Counted from the first letter of the stretch, positions 8,040-17,541 are shown. The stretch is DNA of 64,000 nucleotides from Prevotella sp. oral taxon 299 str. F0039 (GCF_000163055.2 NC_022124.1:372001-436000), one strand, 5' to 3'. The notes: a model not told the origin generated them from the letters alone. Made by a program: numbers and translations.

Positions 8040-10247
8040 TTATTTAGCTTTTAAAGGCTTGAGATAATCTTCAAAATATTGGGTAATTCTCTCATGAAGA
8101 TGTACGCTTGAATGACCTCTCATGTTATGTCCTTCACCTGGATAGATGAAGAAGTCAGGTTGAGTTCCTGCGTCGATACAGCTCTTTAAGAAGTTTTCTG
8201 CATGTTGAGGAACCACAATAGGATCGTTCATACCAGTGATTATCTGAAGCTTACCCTTAAGGTTTTTAGCCTTATTCAATAGGTTGCTGTTGTTATAACC
8301 TTCCTTATTGTCTTGTGGAGTGCCCATATAACGCTCGCCATACATCACTTCATACCACTCCCAATTAATGACTGGACCACCTGCAACGCCTACTTTAAAC
8401 ACCTCAGGATGGGTAGTTATGAGGTTAGTTGTCATGAAACCGCCAAAACTCCAGCCATGAACTCCGATGCGATTCTTATCGACATAGGGGAGAGAGGTTA
8501 AGAAGTCGACACCCTTCATTTGGTCTTTCATCTCTTCAACTCCTAGCTTGTGGAAGGTAGCTTGCTCGAATTCGAGTCCTCTATCGCTTGAACCTCTGTT
8601 GTCTAAGATGAACAACAAGTATCCTTTTTGTGCCATATAAGTTTCCCAACCCCTGCTACTATAGTTCCAACGAGCCTCTACATTGCGTACACCAGGACCG
8701 CCATAAACATATATTATTGTTGGATATTTCTTGTTAGGGTCGAAGTTTGTAGGCTTAACCATTCTGTAGTAAAGGTCCGTTTGGTTATCTGCGGCCTTGA
8801 TACTACCGCTTGTAAACTCTGGAATGGTGTAGCCTTTCCAAGGGTTTGGAGCTGTAAACCAAGTTAAAGTCTTTTTATTTTCGGTGTTGATGATATTGAT
8901 GTTGCGAGGCACTTTGGGCTCACTATAATTATCAATGATCCACTTTCCTGACTCAGATACAGCCAAACGATGCTTACCATTCTCACCATATGTGTTAGCA
9001 TGGCAACCCTTTCCGTTGTCAAGAAGAGTGCGTTTGCCACTTGCTATATCCACTGCAAAGATATTGTTTTGTATTGGATTGCATTCGGTTGATAAGATAT
9101 AAGCACATTTTTTACTGCTGTTAAAGCCCATAAGGTCTAATACTACCCACTTACCAGAAGTGATTTGGCGTTGTAATTCACCATTAGTATTGAATAAATA
9201 GAGGTGATTATAGCCGTCCTTTTCACTTTGAAGAATGAACTGATTCTTATTCCAAGGAAGGAAAGTGATAGGTGTTACAGGGTGTACATACTTGTTACTT
9301 TCTTCGGTATAGAGGGTTTTTATCTTCTTACCAGTTGCAGCATCATAAGCATCTAACTGCATTTTTGTTTGCTTTCTGTTCAACTCAATGAGATAAAGGA
9401 TCTTGTTGTCGGGACTCCATTGTATGTTGGTGAAGTAGCGATTTGTAGGATCTCCTACTGCAAGATATATTGTTTTGCCTGTTGATGCGTTATATATTCC
9501 AACAGTAACCTTATGACTTGTGCGGCCAGCCATTGGATATTTGTCGGGCTCAAGCGTTGCTATTGGGGTGAAAACATTTACTTGTGGGTAGCTTTCAACC
9601 ATACTTTGATCCATACGATAGAATGCCAATTGTTCTCCATCGTTACTCCAAAACAAACCTTTATATATTCCAAATTCGTCTCTGTGCACTGTTTTTCCGT
9701 ACACAATGTCACTACTTCCGTCGGTAGTTAATTGAGTTTTATTGCCCTTTTTATCGCTAACAAAAAGATTGTTGTTAAGGATATAGGCTGTAGAAAGAGA
9801 CTGAGCATTCCACGATTGTACATCGGTTGTTTCTTTATTTTGAATCCATTCAATCTTTTTCTTTACCCAATTGTAGAGCAGATGTTGTTTACCTGTTACG
9901 ATATATGCAAGAGTTTTATTGCTATAAGGAAATGTACAGCTCATCAAATGGTTTACTTGATGACTTTTGTCGCTATCTAATAGGGCATTTACATCTTTCA
10001 ATTCGAACAATACTTGCTCTTTTCCTGTTTGTTTATTAACAATATAACAAGCTTCAACATCACCCTTAATGAGTTCATCTCCCCACCAATTAGTATAGCG
10101 AGTTTGAACTCTCATGTTGTAAAAGTTCGTTCCTCCGAAGTTAAGATCTTCTAATGTAAATGTCTTTTGTCCCATAGATGTTTGCCAACTAAAGCACGTT
10201 AACGCTACGATGAGCAGTGATTTAAAGATTTTTCCTTTAAACATCAT
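8040..10247 (-). CDS. Secreted S9 family prolyl peptidase (DPP IV-like)
   Basis: A 735-residue exported serine peptidase of the prolyl oligopeptidase clan. A signal peptide covers roughly residues 1-26, ending near SMGQ. The central part is a beta-propeller (DPPIV_N), with the substrate-amine-binding region near HRDEFGIYKGLFWS. The C-terminal alpha/beta hydrolase domain has the nucleophile in GWSFGGF, the acid Asp in MNDPIV and the His in GEGHNMRG. Such enzymes release Xaa-Pro dipeptides or Xaa-Xaa-Pro tripeptides from proteins taken as food. I cannot decide between dipeptidyl peptidase IV and prolyl tripeptidyl peptidase by eye; the acidic pair expected for free amino-terminus binding reads Asp-Glu here. 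Confidence 0.9.
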   Translation of the reverse strand: MMFKGKIFKSLLIVALTCFSWQTSMGQKTFTLEDLNFGGTNFYNMRVQTRYTNWWGDELIKGDVEACYIVNKQTGKEQVLFELKDVNALLDSDKSHQVNHLMSCTFPYSNKTLAYIVTGKQHLLYNWVKKKIEWIQNKETTDVQSWNAQSLSTAYILNNNLFVSDKKGNKTQLTTDGSSDIVYGKTVHRDEFGIYKGLFWSNDGEQLAFYRMDQSMVESYPQVNVFTPIATLEPDKYPMAGRTSHKVTVGIYNASTGKTIYLAVGDPTNRYFTNIQWSPDNKILYLIELNRKQTKMQLDAYDAATGKKIKTLYTEESNKYVHPVTPITFLPWNKNQFILQSEKDGYNHLYLFNTNGELQRQITSGKWVVLDLMGFNSSKKCAYILSTECNPIQNNIFAVDIASGKRTLLDNGKGCHANTYGENGKHRLAVSESGKWIIDNYSEPKVPRNINIINTENKKTLTWFTAPNPWKGYTIPEFTSGSIKAADNQTDLYYRMVKPTNFDPNKKYPTIIYVYGGPGVRNVEARWNYSSRGWETYMAQKGYLLFILDNRGSSDRGLEFEQATFHKLGVEEMKDQMKGVDFLTSLPYVDKNRIGVHGWSFGGFMTTNLITTHPEVFKVGVAGGPVINWEWYEVMYGERYMGTPQDNKEGYNNSNLLNKAKNLKGKLQIITGMNDPIVVPQHAENFLKSCIDAGTQPDFFIYPGEGHNMRGHSSVHLHERITQYFEDYLKPLKAK

Positions 10248-10257
10248 AGTTTAGGTT

Positions 10258-11718
10258 TTATTTTGTTGTAGGTTTATTGCCACGCTTTGATGAGCCAAAT
10301 ATCTTGCGACGTTGCTCTTGACGATCCTTTCTATTACTGAATTTATCGGTATTTGAGAATCTTTGTCCACGTCTTTCATGGTGTTCATCGTCGTTTTTGT
10401 CACGGAAAGATGAAGGTTTTTTGCGCTCAAGAGAATGGAACTTGAATGAGCGAATATCTGAAACTTCGTTCTCTTCCTCTTCTTCTATCTTCTTCTTAAA
10501 TTCTCTATTCTTCTTGAAACGATGCTTCTCAGCCATCTGCTTCTTTTCACTTTCGGTCTTAACAATTCCGCCTTCTTCTCTGAATTCTTTCATTCTTCCG
10601 CCAAAAAGAGCATACTTTCTGAACTCGCATTCTAGTGAACCATTAAATACTGGTATCTTAATTGAAGGTTTAAGACCTATTTGTTCGAAACATTCTTCAC
10701 GATAACTCAACACCCAAGCGTCGTTACCTACGAATTGATGTTTAAGTCTTTCGCCAATCATCTTATAGGTTCCAAGAAGGTTTGGAGTAGAGATACGCTC
10801 ACCATAAGGTGGATTTGTTATGAGAATTGAAGGGTTTTCGGGTTGTTTGAAGTTCTTGAAATCAGCTTCTTCGATAGTGATATCCTTTGTAACTCCAGCT
10901 GCTCTAGCATTTAAACGAGCAGTGTTTACGGCTTTTATGTCGATGTCATAGCCATAAATATGATGCTCAAATTCACGCTCTTGGCTATCATCATTATAAA
11001 TATTGTCAAATAATTCTTTGTCAAAATCATTCCAACGTTCAAACGCAAACTCCTTTCTAAAGACGCCAGGGTTAATGTTTCTTGCGATAAGAGCAGCCTC
11101 AATGAGTAGAGTTCCAGAGCCACACATTGGGTCAATGAAGTCTGTTTCGCCCTTCCAACCGCTCATTAGAATCATACCTGCAGCCAAAACTTCATTTAAT
11201 GGAGCTTCGGTTGTTTCTTGACGATAACCTCTTCGGTGAAGACTCTCACCACTTGAATCGAGCGAAAGAGTAGCTTTGTTGTCAGCAATGTGAATATTTA
11301 AACGAATGTCGGGATTCGAAATAGAGATGTTTGGACGTGTTCCTGTGCTCTCTCTGAACTGGTCTACGATGGCATCTTTAACCTTATAGGTTACAAAACG
11401 AGAGTTTCTAAATTCTTCAGAATATACAACTGAATCAACAGAGAATGTCTTTCCTTTTTCAATATATTGGCTCCAGTCTATTTTTTTTATTTCTTCATAT
11501 ACGTCATCAGCAGAATTTGCCTTGAAATGTTTGATGGGCTTTAATATTCTGATGGCTGTATGTAGTTGGAAATTTGCACGATACATAAGCTCTTTGTCTC
11601 CCGTAAAGGCAACCATTCTCCTACCTATGGTGATGTTATTTGCGCCTAATTGAGTGAGTTCTTGTGCCAATACTTGTTCCAATCCCATAAAGGTTTTGGC
11701 AATGAGTTCAAATTCCAT
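10258..11718 (-). CDS. THUMP domain class I RNA methyltransferase (RlmL/YpsC-like) with basic tail
   Basis: A 486-residue protein. The N-terminal ferredoxin-like and THUMP region (about 1-160) begins MEFELIAKTFMGLEQVLA. A Rossmann methyltransferase domain follows, with DPMCGSGTLLIEAALIARN for AdoMet binding and the NPPYGER catalytic motif typical of N2-guanine methyltransferases. This matches the 23S rRNA G2445 methyltransferase half of RlmKL. From about residue 378 to the end lies a charged, probably disordered tail rich in Lys, Arg and Glu, which is likely to bind RNA. The gene heads the leftward run of seven genes; a TAACTTTG -7-like box lies about 200 bases upstream at 11916-11923. Confidence 0.87.
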   Translation of the reverse strand: MEFELIAKTFMGLEQVLAQELTQLGANNITIGRRMVAFTGDKELMYRANFQLHTAIRILKPIKHFKANSADDVYEEIKKIDWSQYIEKGKTFSVDSVVYSEEFRNSRFVTYKVKDAIVDQFRESTGTRPNISISNPDIRLNIHIADNKATLSLDSSGESLHRRGYRQETTEAPLNEVLAAGMILMSGWKGETDFIDPMCGSGTLLIEAALIARNINPGVFRKEFAFERWNDFDKELFDNIYNDDSQEREFEHHIYGYDIDIKAVNTARLNARAAGVTKDITIEEADFKNFKQPENPSILITNPPYGERISTPNLLGTYKMIGERLKHQFVGNDAWVLSYREECFEQIGLKPSIKIPVFNGSLECEFRKYALFGGRMKEFREEGGIVKTESEKKQMAEKHRFKKNREFKKKIEEEEENEVSDIRSFKFHSLERKKPSSFRDKNDDEHHERRGQRFSNTDKFSNRKDRQEQRRKIFGSSKRGNKPTTK

Positions 11719-12044
11719 ATTCGTTTTTCTTAAATATTTTGATAATGTATGTATTAATCTATTTTATCTGATGCGAGCAAATCGATCCTTTTAATTGGTT
11801 TTTCTACTTGCTTTTTATGCGGTTTTGCCTTGTGAGAGTATATTAAAATGTATGTGTTTGAATGTTTGTTTTGCTCATTTTACAATCTTTTCTTTCACAA
11901 AGATCCTATCTGGTGCAAAGTTAACACATTATATTTAAAATATAGTAGACTTGAATCTATTATTTATTTAGGATGTAAATAATCACAGGTTTTATGCTTA
12001 TTAGACGTGAAATGAACGTTTGTGGAGTAGGGATTAGGTGATGT

Positions 12045-12132
12045 GTGGGTAAAAGCATAGGAATTGCATCGTAATTGTATTGCTTTTAAGGTGCAATGTC
12101 AATGCTTTTATAATGTAATGTCAATGAGTTTA
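12045..12132. repeat. 22-base palindromic repeat array B (4 units)
   Basis: Units start at 12045, 12067, 12089 and 12111, each exactly 22 bases. The third, with core CAATGTCAATGCTTTTA, is the closest to the family consensus; the first is the most degraded. The array sits in the long noncoding region between the divergent methyltransferase and OmpA-like genes. Confidence 0.8.
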
Positions 12133-12389
12133 TAGAATAAAACAAAATAGTTCTCTGTACTTCTGATGTATCTTGCTTACAGCTTTCATTTGCTTTTGAT
12201 TGTTGTCTTCTTATAATATTATTAAAAGTGTAATATTGAAATAATATAATTAATTATATCTTTTATCTAAACCTAGTGAATAATAAAGAGCTGAAACTTT
12301 CTTCTATTGTATAAAAATATTATTTTTTTGATTCAAAAGATTAAAATTAGAATGTAACTTGATGTGATCCTGGTGAATTATAAGTGCTT

Positions 12390-12424
12390 AAATTTTTACA
12401 AATTAGAGAGATTTGTAAAAATTT
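12390..12424. repeat. Perfect 14-base inverted repeat with 7-base loop
   Basis: AAATTTTTACAAAT at 12390-12403 is the exact reverse complement of 12411-12424, with the loop TAGAGAG. It lies about 60 bases upstream of the transposase relic and could be a hairpin terminator or a remnant of a mobile-element end. Confidence 0.6.
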
Positions 12425-12481
12425 TATAATATTGATATTCAATTAATTGTAGGAGAAAAAATACTATATTTAATGAGGATA

Positions 12482-12858
12482 AAGTTTTTACTTCGCTCAA
12501 GGAAACTCCAGAAAGATTTTGTATGAAAGAGGACTTTTCAAGTTTCTTGATGCTATGACAGCAAAATATATGCTAAAATCTATTGGAAAAAGAAAAAATC
12601 ATCAAAGTTCCATCATGTCAAAGGCTGAAAGTTATGCTGATAATAATTCTTTTTCATAGCTCTGGTTATCATTGCTTTAAGCATTTCTATCTTGAAAAAA
12701 GATGTAAGTATCTTCTATGTCTGTGCCCAAAAGTTGTTTCTTATAATTGTTTAGTAGAATTGGAAAGGGGTGTATCCATATCCTTAACCTTGTTTATCTC
12801 GAAAATCCTGCAGTGAAAATACACCGGTTGTTTTGTTCTGAATTCATTGAACTCATGT
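12482..12858 (+). pseudogene. Relic of an IS982-type transposase
   Basis: Conceptual translation shows N-terminal transposase sequence broken across frames. PERFCMKEDFSSF occurs in one frame (about 12508-12545), then DAMTAKYMLKSIGKRK and SSIMSKAE in a second (12549-12629). After an apparent one-base insertion near 12630 comes VMLIIILFHSSGYHCFKHFY in a third frame. That frame runs through PKVVSYNCLVELE to a stop at 12814-12816, beyond which KYTGCFVLNSLNSC continues in frame. The GY-FKHFY and SYN-VEL blocks are typical of the IS982 family N-terminal region. The catalytic part is missing. The piece is a dead fragment with at least two frameshifts and one nonsense change, and no terminal inverted repeats were found. 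Confidence 0.75.
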
Positions 12859-12967
12859 TAAATATATAATTATATATGTAATTATTTTATTCCTCTATTC
12901 TAGATTGAAATGAGAACTTTTAATCAATATAATTGAAAGAGATATAAGAAAAATATTATCTGTTTTA

Positions 12968-12999
12968 TTTGGTAATAATAAATTAAATATGTATCTTTG
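12968..12999 (+). promoter_or_regulatory. Promoter of the OmpA-like porin gene
   Basis: TTTG at 12968-12971, a 20-base spacer and TATCTTTG at 12992-12999 match the Bacteroidota primary sigma-factor consensus exactly. The start codon follows at 13054, giving a leader of roughly 50 bases. Confidence 0.85.
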
Positions 13000-13053
13000 C
13001 ACACGATATATCAAAGGATAATAAAAAAATATATAATAACAAATTTGGTAAAA

Positions 13054-14202
13054 ATGAAAAAAATCGGACTTTTTTTAGCTGCTACGATGATGGCAGTAAC
13101 TGCTTCTGCGCAAAATGTTGAAAGAAGCAAAACTTTTGACAACATGTATGTTGGAGTTAATGGCGGTGTTATGACTTTTACAACAGGTCATAAGTGGATG
13201 AGTGATCTTAACGCTAACGCAGGCTTGCGTATTGGTCGTTGGTTCACTCCTGTGTTTGGTGTTGCTGCTGAAAGTAATGCATACTTCGCAGATAAACCTA
13301 TTAGAGATAATAATGTAGTAGTAAAATTGCTTAATACATCTTTATTAGGAACAACTAATTTTTCTAATTGGTTTGGTGGCTATACAGGAAACCCACGTGC
13401 TTTTGAAGTTATTGGTGTGTATGGTCTTGGATGGTTGCATTCATTTAATAGCTATAATGCAAAACCTGATAATGCAGCAACTGCTAAATTAGGTCTTGAC
13501 TTGACATTCAATTTAGGTTCTAAAAAACAATGGCAGTTCTATGTTGAACCTTCTATCACTTACGCATTGAACGATTTTGATGGTATGGAGACTGTACGTC
13601 TTGATGTTAGACGTTCGTTTGTTCAACTGAATGCAGGTTTTGTTTACAAATTTAAAGGTTCTAACGGATCACACAACTTCACACTTGCTCAATTACGTGA
13701 TCAAGCTGAAATCGATGGTTTGAATGCAAAGATTAATGGTCTACGTAATGACTTGAACGTGAAAGATGCAGAACTTAATGGTAAAGATGCACGTATTGCA
13801 GACCTTCAAAAGGCTCTACAAGATGCTAATAACAGACCAGTTGCTGTTGTAAAAGAAGTAAAAGAAACAACTGTTACTAACTTGCAACCAACAGTATTGT
13901 TCCGTCAAGGTAAGTCAGTTATTGACCCAGCACAATACGCTCCAATCGAGTTGATCGCATCTTACATGAGAAATCACCCAACAGCTAAGGTTGAAATTAG
14001 AGGTTATGCTTCTCCAGAAGGAAACGCAGAATTCAACCAAAAACTTTCTACAGCACGTGCTGAAGCAGTTAAGACAGCTCTTGTTAAGAGATATAAGATC
14101 GCTGCTAGCCGTCTAACAACAAAGGGAATGGGTGTAACTGATACTCTATTTGAAGAAGTATCTTTCAACCGTGTTGCTACATTTAACGACAACGCAAAAT
14201 AA
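13054..14202 (+). CDS. OmpA family outer membrane protein
   Basis: 382 residues from the ATG at 13054, which gives the signal peptide MKKIGLFLAATMMAVTASAQ; the frame runs on upstream to 12997 but that part lies in the promoter. An eight-stranded barrel-like region (about 20-215) carries aromatic-rich strands. A short heptad-like segment follows (LNVKDAELNGKDARIADLQ, near 240-265), then an OmpA C-terminal peptidoglycan-binding domain with VLFRQGKSVIDP, EIRGYASPEGN and LSTARAEAV. It is like the Omp40/41-type abundant porins of Porphyromonas and Prevotella, which tether the outer membrane to the cell wall. The consensus promoter and strong terminator fit high expression as a single gene. Confidence 0.93.
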   Translation: MKKIGLFLAATMMAVTASAQNVERSKTFDNMYVGVNGGVMTFTTGHKWMSDLNANAGLRIGRWFTPVFGVAAESNAYFADKPIRDNNVVVKLLNTSLLGTTNFSNWFGGYTGNPRAFEVIGVYGLGWLHSFNSYNAKPDNAATAKLGLDLTFNLGSKKQWQFYVEPSITYALNDFDGMETVRLDVRRSFVQLNAGFVYKFKGSNGSHNFTLAQLRDQAEIDGLNAKINGLRNDLNVKDAELNGKDARIADLQKALQDANNRPVAVVKEVKETTVTNLQPTVLFRQGKSVIDPAQYAPIELIASYMRNHPTAKVEIRGYASPEGNAEFNQKLSTARAEAVKTALVKRYKIAASRLTTKGMGVTDTLFEEVSFNRVATFNDNAK

Positions 14203-14240
14203 GAATAATTATAAATTACAATATTTTTAATTAAATTGAA

Positions 14241-14280
14241 TAATCCCGATGCTTAGAAAAGTGTCGGGATTATGTTTTTA
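14241..14280 (+). terminator. Terminator of the OmpA-like gene
   Basis: TAATCCCGA and TCGGGATTA form a nine-base stem followed by a T-rich run, 38 bases after the stop. Confidence 0.85.
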
Positions 14281-14485
14281 TATAATCGAAGTGTTTTGCA
14301 CATTATATGCTCATAGATACTTAATAGAGGGTGGTAGTTGTACAGAAAGAAGATAGAACTTACTATTTATCTCTTAATCTCTTCCCTTTGACTTCATTTA
14401 TATATAAGATAGAAGTAGAAAAAAGATAAAGAGAAAATCCTCATATCATGATGGGGAAAGAAGTAGAGAGTTAAAGTATTGAATT

Positions 14486-15265
14486 ATGGAAAATAAAAAA
14501 TTGCCTAAGGTAGGTCGATATTTATTCTTGGCTGAGCCATTTCATTGTAATTTCAAAGGAATGCTTTTCCCTGGTCATTTAGGTAATCACATGCTGAATG
14601 CTGCAGACTTTCATTCTGATGAAAGAGGTTATGGAATGAGCAAACTATTACCGCAACACAAGACATGGGTTCTTTCTCGCTTGGTATTAGAGATGCAAGA
14701 AATGCCCAAAGTGTATGATAAATTTTATATTGAGACATGGGTTGATGGAATTATGAAATTTTTTACAACTCGTAATTATTCGGTTGTTAGTCCAGAAGGA
14801 AAGATATTTGGCTATGGAAAGAGTATATGGGCATTGATTGATACCGATACCCGTAAACCGTCAGACTTGCTCGACTTGAATGAAGGAGCTATCTTAAACT
14901 ATGTCGAAAAAGAGAAAAAATGTCCCATAGACAATCCTTCTCATGTTAAGATCGGCAAGCAGGCTAATCGTATTAAATCAGTAAAAGTATCTTATAGCGA
15001 TATAGATATGAATGGACATGTCAATAGTATGAAGTACTTAGAACATGCCCTTGACATATATTCTTTAGATTATTGGGACAAGAAAGCGCTTCGTAGATTG
15101 GAGATTGCTTATATTATAGAGGCTTATTATGGTTGTACCTTACATTTTTATGAAGAAGAAGTGTCTGCGGACCATTACCATATTAGAGTGACAAAGAGCG
15201 ATGAATCGTCAGAAGAAGAAACCGACGTTTGTCGTATAGCCTTTATCTTTGAAGATAATAAGTAA
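14486..15265 (+). CDS. Acyl-ACP thioesterase (FatA-type, double hotdog)
   Basis: A 259-residue protein with two hotdog domains. It releases fatty acids from acyl carrier protein in the cytoplasm. The first domain has HLGNHMLNAADFHSDERGYG and the conserved tryptophans of the family. The second begins at SYSDIDMNGHVNSMKYLEH, whose Asn-Gly-His-Val-Asn corresponds to the catalytic Asn/His segment of plant FatA/FatB. The length is normal for bacterial members. It stands alone between the OmpA terminator and the convergent pheS gene. Preferred chain length cannot be read from the sequence. Confidence 0.9.
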   Translation: MENKKLPKVGRYLFLAEPFHCNFKGMLFPGHLGNHMLNAADFHSDERGYGMSKLLPQHKTWVLSRLVLEMQEMPKVYDKFYIETWVDGIMKFFTTRNYSVVSPEGKIFGYGKSIWALIDTDTRKPSDLLDLNEGAILNYVEKEKKCPIDNPSHVKIGKQANRIKSVKVSYSDIDMNGHVNSMKYLEHALDIYSLDYWDKKALRRLEIAYIIEAYYGCTLHFYEEEVSADHYHIRVTKSDESSEEETDVCRIAFIFEDNK

Positions 15266-15273
15266 AAGGGTAT

Positions 15274-15383
15274 CGATATAAAAGCTGTCCTTTTATACTC
15301 TAAATACAGCTCTTTTACGCACCAAAGTCAATCCTTTTACCTTGTAAAAGCAATGCTTTTGCCAGATAGAAACTATGTAGTAG
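15274..15383. repeat. 22-base palindromic repeat array C (4 good units plus 1 weak)
   Basis: Units start at 15274, 15296, 15318, 15340 and (weak) 15362. Unit 4 has the full palindromic core TAAAAGCAATGCTTTTG. The array begins only 8 bases past the thioesterase stop, in the convergent gap with pheS. Confidence 0.85.
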
Positions 15384-15459
15384 TGAGAGTCGAAGGTGCT
15401 TATTGTATAAAAGAGTATTCCTAAGTTCTTTCGGATTTACATCGAATAAGAAAAGAAAA

Positions 15460-15500
15460 ATCCCTCAAACAGTATTTATTTGTTTGAGGGATTTTTTATA
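15460..15500. terminator. Bidirectional terminator between thioesterase and pheS
   Basis: ATCCCTCAAACA and TGTTTGAGGGAT form a 12-base stem flanked by A-rich and T-rich tracts on opposite sides, so it can serve transcription from both directions. It lies just past the pheS stop. Confidence 0.88.
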
Positions 15501-15521
15501 ATCGAATTAAAATTATCTTTC

Positions 15522-16559
15522 TTATTTTGCTGATTCGAATTCCTTTAAGAATCGAGTGTCATTCTCAGAGAATAATCTTAAGTCGCTAACACGATACTTA
15601 AGGTTGGTGATTCTCTCAACACCCATACCAAAAGCATAGCCAGTATAAACACTACTGTCAATGCCACATGCTTCCAATACATTAGGATCTACCATTCCAC
15701 AGCCAAGTATTTCAACCCAACCTGTGTGTTTACAGAATCCACATCCTTCTCCACCACAGATGTTACAAGATATGTCCATCTCTGCAGAAGGTTCGGTAAA
15801 TGGGAAATAACTGGGTCTTAATCTAATCTTAGTATCGGCTCCAAACATTTCACGAGCAAAAGAAAGCAACACTTGTTTCAAGTCTGTAAAGCTTACATTC
15901 TTATCAACATACAATCCTTCTACTTGATGGAAGAAACAGTGAGCACGTGCACTTATTGCCTCATTGCGGAACACACGTCCTGGACAAATTACTCTAATAG
16001 GAGGCTCATGTGTCTCCATATAGTGGCTTTGGTCGTTAGATGTGTGAGAACGAAGAATGACATTGTTGGTTACTCTTTCATTATCTGCTTCAATAAAGAA
16101 AGTGTCTTGCATATCTCTAGCAGGGTGATCTGCTGCGAAATTTAATTTAGTGAAGACGTGAAGGTCATCATCTATCTCAGGACTACTTGCGAGAGTGAAA
16201 CCCATTCGTTGAAATATTTCGATGATTTCGTTCTGTACAAGCATTAGAGGATGGCGTGTTCCGAGTTTTATTGGATATGAAGTACGAGTGAGATCGAGCA
16301 GACTATTCTGTGTTTGTGCAGAGCATGTATTTTCTTTTAACTCGTTAATCTTATCAATAGCTAGTTGCTTTAGTTCATTAATTTTCATACCAACAGTTTT
16401 CTTAAGTTCTGCAGGTACATCTCTAAAGTCGTTCATTAGCAGTGAAATCTCACCCTTCTTGCTAAGATATTTTATGCGTAGTTGTTCTATTTCTTCGGCG
16501 TTGTTGGTAGACAATCCCTTAACTTCTTCAAGAAGTTTCTCTATCTTCTCTGTAATCAT
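15522..16559 (-). CDS. pheS: Phenylalanine--tRNA ligase alpha subunit
   Basis: A 345-residue class II synthetase subunit of full length. An N-terminal coiled coil (about 1-85) binds tRNA-Phe. The catalytic core shows RHPLMLVQNEIIEIFQRMGF, then the motif 2 region VFRNEAISARAHCFFHQVEG, and motif 3 near GYAFGMGVERI. It forms the alpha2-beta2 enzyme with PheT, encoded separately at 28.8 kb rather than in one operon. A TTTC-N20-TACCTTTG promoter lies just upstream on the same strand. Confidence 0.97.
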   Translation of the reverse strand: MITEKIEKLLEEVKGLSTNNAEEIEQLRIKYLSKKGEISLLMNDFRDVPAELKKTVGMKINELKQLAIDKINELKENTCSAQTQNSLLDLTRTSYPIKLGTRHPLMLVQNEIIEIFQRMGFTLASSPEIDDDLHVFTKLNFAADHPARDMQDTFFIEADNERVTNNVILRSHTSNDQSHYMETHEPPIRVICPGRVFRNEAISARAHCFFHQVEGLYVDKNVSFTDLKQVLLSFAREMFGADTKIRLRPSYFPFTEPSAEMDISCNICGGEGCGFCKHTGWVEILGCGMVDPNVLEACGIDSSVYTGYAFGMGVERITNLKYRVSDLRLFSENDTRFLKEFESAK

Positions 16560-16578
16560 ATGTTTTATTTTTTCAATG

Positions 16579-16610
16579 CAAAGGTAATATTTTACTATGT
16601 AAATACGAAA
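16579..16610 (-). promoter_or_regulatory. Promoter of pheS
   Basis: On the minus strand, TTTC (16607-16610), 20 bases and TACCTTTG (16579-16586) match the phylum consensus apart from one base in the -33 box. The start codon is about 20 bases downstream. Confidence 0.7.
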
Positions 16611-16680
16611 TATATCGAATTAAAATTGTAGTTTTGCACTTGTAAATAAGAAGAGATTCGAGAGTCTCTGTTTTGCTATT

Positions 16681-17532
16681 ATGATGAGAAAGTTTTTATT
16701 TTTTATCCTTTTCATAGCTATTGTCTCAGCTATGTTTTGTCCTTTTGTGGGATGTTCTAATAAGAAACCAGTTTCTGATTCAATCGTAACTGATACTGTA
16801 AACGTTGATACTGTGGCGCAAGACTCCGTAGAGGAGGTTATTGCAGAGACGCCTGTACCTAAGGCTGCCGATGAACTTTTCGATGATTTCTTTTTCAATT
16901 TTTGTGGAAATAAAAAACTTCAGTATAAGAGAATACAGTTTCCTTTGCCTGTAGTAGAAGCAAATAAGACTACAATGTTGCAGAAAAATCAATGGAAAAT
17001 AGATCATTTCTTTATGCGCCAGGAGTTTTATACGCTTATTCTTGATAACATACGACAGCTTGAGTTGTCGAAAGATACAGCTATAAAGCATGTTGTTGTA
17101 GAGAAAATTTATCTAGAATCCAGTATGGTTAAACAATATGTTTTTAACAAGATAAATGGTCAATGGATGATGACTTCTATTCTTGTGAAAGCAGTTGGCA
17201 ACAACCAAAACTCTTCTTTCTTAAGCTTTTATAAGAAATTTGTATCTAATGAAGCTTTCCAGCAAGAAAGTATTAATAGCCCATTGATATTTGTTGGTCC
17301 TGATCCAGATGATGACTTTAAGAACATTACAGGCTCTTTAGAACCTGAACAATGGTCTGCTTTTGCTCCAGAACTGCCTCAAGGAATTCTTTATAATATC
17401 CTTTATGGGCAGAAGTATACTGAAAGTTCTCAAAAAATCTTTTTAATTAGAGGTATTGCAAATGGTTTGGAAACAGAGCTCACCTTTAAGAAAAAAGCAG
17501 GAAGATGGAAGCTAACAAAACTTAGTACATAA
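16681..17532 (+). CDS. DUF4348 domain lipoprotein
   Basis: A 283-residue lipoprotein. A hydrophobic signal sequence ends in the lipobox FVGC near residue 26, followed by a Thr/Val/Asp-rich linker (about 30-60). The body begins with DELFDDFFFNFCGNKKLQYKR and includes FPLPVVE and WKIDHFFMRQEFYTL, the pattern I recognise as DUF4348, a Bacteroidota family of unknown function. It probably faces the periplasm or outer membrane. A TAGTTTTG -7-like box at 16629-16636 could drive it. It is followed after 9 bases by murB, so it may share that transcript. Confidence 0.8.
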   Translation: MMRKFLFFILFIAIVSAMFCPFVGCSNKKPVSDSIVTDTVNVDTVAQDSVEEVIAETPVPKAADELFDDFFFNFCGNKKLQYKRIQFPLPVVEANKTTMLQKNQWKIDHFFMRQEFYTLILDNIRQLELSKDTAIKHVVVEKIYLESSMVKQYVFNKINGQWMMTSILVKAVGNNQNSSFLSFYKKFVSNEAFQQESINSPLIFVGPDPDDDFKNITGSLEPEQWSAFAPELPQGILYNILYGQKYTESSQKIFLIRGIANGLETELTFKKKAGRWKLTKLST

Positions 17533-17541
17533 GCAATTGTT

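Noticed and set aside
10397-10705. Ser/Phe-rich plus-strand frame inside the methyltransferase gene
   Set aside because: It is the antisense shadow of the Lys/Glu-rich tail; base composition explains it.
12583-12816. A 77-codon open frame starting with TTG in the large noncoding gap
   Set aside because: It is only the middle piece of the broken IS982-type transposase; blocks before and after lie in other frames, so it is not a gene of its own.
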